Positions 62,454 through 64,000 of a stretch of 64,000 bases of DNA are shown piece after piece. The notes under the pieces are model-generated. The model worked only from the letters and a program-made list of their open reading frames with translations. It had not been told where the DNA came from and made no database searches. Where the stretch lies: assembly GCF_008041945.1 (NCBI RefSeq), contig NZ_VKAD01000003.1, positions 124,001 through 188,000 of the forward strand, read 5' to 3'. Source of the DNA: Reinekea thalattae. GTDB taxonomy: Bacteria; Pseudomonadota; Gammaproteobacteria; Pseudomonadales; Natronospirillaceae. Within the stretch, counting starts at the first letter, position 1. Each line of letters opens with the position of its first letter. Made by a program: the position numbers and the translations under genes.

Positions 62454-62570
62454 ATGAAAGTACGTGCATCTGTGAAGAAAATCTGCCGTAGCTGTAAGGT
62501 TATCCGTAGAAACGGATCTGTGCGTGTGATCTGTTCTTCTGATCCTAAGCATAAGCAACGTCAAGGTTAA
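62454..62570 (+). CDS. rpmJ: 50S ribosomal protein L36
   Basis: L36 (38 residues) is a tiny zinc-ribbon protein too short to be found by length filters. The translation [20 protein letters not shown], then a segment ending KHKQRQG, retains the zinc ligands C11, C14, C27 and H33, so it is the zinc-binding (C+) form. TTGGAG lies 8 nt upstream of ATG 62454. It sits between secY and rpsM as usual. Confidence 0.96.
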   Translation: MKVRASVKKICRSCKVIRRNGSVRVICSSDPKHKQRQG

Positions 62571-62700
62571 CTTTATAATCGGAGTAGTGCTTGCTTTTAG
62601 CAGTCGCAAGCGCTATTCTTTCGCGCCCTCGTTTTGGGGGCATGTAAGCATATCGATAGGCATGTCGCTTATCGATCTTATTATAGACGGAGTAAGTTGA
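62571..62700 (+). promoter_or_regulatory. Leader region before rpsM (possible alpha-operon S4 control region)
   Basis: This 130-nt gap separates rpmJ from rpsM. In E. coli the equivalent mRNA leader forms a pseudoknot bound by S4. Here GCGCCCTCG and GGGGGCAT could pair and the stretch 62640-62690 has AT-rich self-complementary pieces (ATCGAT). I could not establish the pseudoknot by eye, so the role is inferred mainly from position. Confidence 0.4.
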
Positions 62701-63057
62701 ATGGCCCGTATAGCAGGCGTCAATATACCTGACAATAAGCATGCGGTGATTTCCCTGACCTATATCTTTGGTATTGGTCGCACCCGTGCTAATGCAATCT
62801 GTCAGTCTGTTGGTATTGATCCAACAACTAAAGTATCGAGTCTCGACGAAGCTAAGCTAGATGAGATTCGCGCTGAAGTCGGAAATTTCACTGTTGAAGG
62901 TGATCTACGCCGTGACGTACAGATGAATATTAAGCGCTTGATGGATTTGGGATGTAACCGTGGTATTCGTCACCGTCGTAATCTGCCTGTTCGAGGTCAG
63001 AATACGAAGAATAACGCACGCACCCGTAAAGGTCCTAAAAAGCCGATCAAACGTTAA
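62701..63057 (+). CDS. rpsM: 30S ribosomal protein S13
   Basis: S13 (118 residues) contacts tRNAs and the 50S head bridge. [20 protein letters not shown] opens it, and [20 protein letters not shown] is conserved at the C-terminus. It is the first gene of the alpha operon portion. Confidence 0.98.
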   Translation: MARIAGVNIPDNKHAVISLTYIFGIGRTRANAICQSVGIDPTTKVSSLDEAKLDEIRAEVGNFTVEGDLRRDVQMNIKRLMDLGCNRGIRHRRNLPVRGQNTKNNARTRKGPKKPIKR

Positions 63058-63097
63058 GTTTGAATTGCATTAACTAAATTTACATAGGAAATCGAAG

Positions 63098-63487
63098 ATG
63101 GCAAAGCCAGGTACGAAGTCACGTAAGAAGGTGAAAAAGCAAGTAGCGGATGGCATTGCGCACATCCACGCTTCTTTTAATAACACCATCGTGACAATCA
63201 CGGACCGCCAAGGCAATACCCTGAGTTGGGCAACTGCTGGTGGCTCCGGTTTCCGTGGATCGCGAAAGAGCACCCCTTTCGCAGCACAGATCGCTGCAGA
63301 GCGCGCTGGTACAGCTGCACAGGAATATGGTCTTAAGAATCTAGACGTGGAAGTTAAAGGTCCAGGTCCAGGTCGCGAATCTGCGGTACGCGCATTAAAC
63401 GCAGTGGGATATCGAATTAGCAATATTACAGATGTTACCCCTATCCCACATAACGGTTGTCGCCCGCCTAAAAAGCGTCGCGTTTAA
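63098..63487 (+). CDS. rpsK: 30S ribosomal protein S11
   Basis: S11 (129 residues) lies on the platform near the E-site m[22 protein letters not shown] and the C-terminal [19 protein letters not shown] are diagnostic. It follows rpsM by 40 bp. Confidence 0.98.
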   Translation: MAKPGTKSRKKVKKQVADGIAHIHASFNNTIVTITDRQGNTLSWATAGGSGFRGSRKSTPFAAQIAAERAGTAAQEYGLKNLDVEVKGPGPGRESAVRALNAVGYRISNITDVTPIPHNGCRPPKKRRV

Positions 63488-63505
63488 TAAAGGAGACAGA
63501 GATTA

Positions 63506-64000
63506 ATGGCACGTTATATTGGTCCTAAGTGTAAGCTGTCTCGTCGTGAAGGCACTGACTTATTTCTAAAGAGTGGTGTACGCGCACTAGATTCGAAATG
63601 TAAGCTCGAGACTGTACCAGGTGTTCACGGTGCTCGTCGCGGTCGCTTATCCGACTATGGTGTACAGCTTCGCGAGAAGCAGAAAGTTCGTCGTATGTAC
63701 GGTGTGCTTGAAAAGCAATTCCGTAACTACTATTCAGAAGCGGCTCGTATCAAGGGCGCAACAGGTGAAAACCTTTTGCAACTTCTTGAAAGTCGTTTAG
63801 ATAATGTTGTTTATCGAATGGGTTTTGGTGTGACTCGTGCTGAGTCTCGTCAATTGGTTTCACACAAAGCTATCCTTGTGAATGGTCAATCGGTAAACAT
63901 TCCGTCATATCAGGTTAAAACAGGTGACGTGATTTCTATTCGTGAAAAATCTGCAAGCCAATTGCGTATTAAAAACGCATTGGATGTGGCTTCTTCAAGA
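63506..64000 (+). CDS. rpsD: 30S ribosomal protein S4 (3' end outside the window)
   Basis: This is the first 165 codons of S4, cut by the right edge. It opens [20 protein letters not shown] and runs through the S4-type RNA-binding fold ([20 protein letters not shown]). Family length is about 206 residues. In E. coli S4 is the repressor of the alpha operon. An AGGAGA ribosome-binding site precedes ATG 63506. Confidence 0.97.
   Translation, partial: MARYIGPKCKLSRREGTDLFLKSGVRALDSKCKLETVPGVHGARRGRLSDYGVQLREKQKVRRMYGVLEKQFRNYYSEAARIKGATGENLLQLLESRLDNVVYRMGFGVTRAESRQLVSHKAILVNGQSVNIPSYQVKTGDVISIREKSASQLRIKNALDVASSR

Noticed and set aside
1-64000. CRISPR arrays, tRNA and rRNA genes
   Set aside because: No regularly spaced repeats with unique spacers, and no cloverleaf or rRNA sequence was recognised in any gap; short tRNAs could still be missed by eye.

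Overview
The window looks like a chromosomal segment of a marine or halotolerant gammaproteobacterium from the Oceanospirillales/Pseudomonadales side of the class. Three things point there. The first is an ectoine-type aspartokinase followed by a ProVWX betaine transporter. The second is a tolC / nudF-yqiB-cpdA-parE block that matches enteric gene order. The third is a pilT-yggS-proC-yggT-metX-metW-rdgB-hemW series that matches Pseudomonas gene order. I cannot name the species. No rRNA, tRNA or CRISPR array was recognised.

Layout. 1-4.2 kb: osmoprotection (3' end of an Ask_Ect-type aspartokinase, then proV-proW-proX). 4.3-9.5 kb: a chemoreceptor, a membrane protein paired with LemA, and PoxB. 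9.6-15.8 kb: an accessory island with every gene on the + strand, mostly orphan. It holds a predicted PC4-HEPN fusion, a DUF3592-like membrane protein that may have been split by an in-frame stop, a very T-rich membrane protein, a 499-residue membrane protein, an ankyrin lipoprotein, a truncated IS3-family orfA, and a set of duplicated 50-65 bp fragments. The last of these fragments lies inside an attC-like inverted repeat beside the parE stop codon. 15.8-25.1 kb: parE, cpdA, yqiB, nudF, divergent tolC, the 5-oxoprolinase genes pxpABC and a short Ppx/GppA phosphatase. 25.7-31.8 kb: gltBD. 32-36 kb: cysK, a small secreted protein resembling one domain of FlgI, and trkH.

35.5-38.2 kb: the oxygen-independent ubiquinone genes ubiV and ubiU, with divergent ubiT. 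A perfect FNR/Anr box lies between ubiU and ubiT at positions that suit both promoters. 38.2-48.4 kb: ppiC, waaA, hemW, rdgB, comF, a lipoprotein, metW-metX, yggT, proC, yggS and pilT. 48.4-51.6 kb: a small membrane protein, an alpha/beta hydrolase, a metallo-beta-lactamase-fold hydrolase and cardiolipin synthase. 51.8-64 kb: the S10-spc-alpha ribosomal protein cluster from rpsJ to a truncated rpsD, with secY and rpmJ, led by a near-consensus sigma-70 promoter.

Most of the window is conserved housekeeping sequence. The least ordinary parts are the 9.6-15.8 kb island, the FNR box in the ubiU-ubiT gap, the FlgI-like mini-protein with its 34-bp tandem repeats, a possible small RNA near 33.8 kb, and the direct repeats in the proX leader. 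All function calls are made by eye from sequence motifs and gene order; no database search was run.
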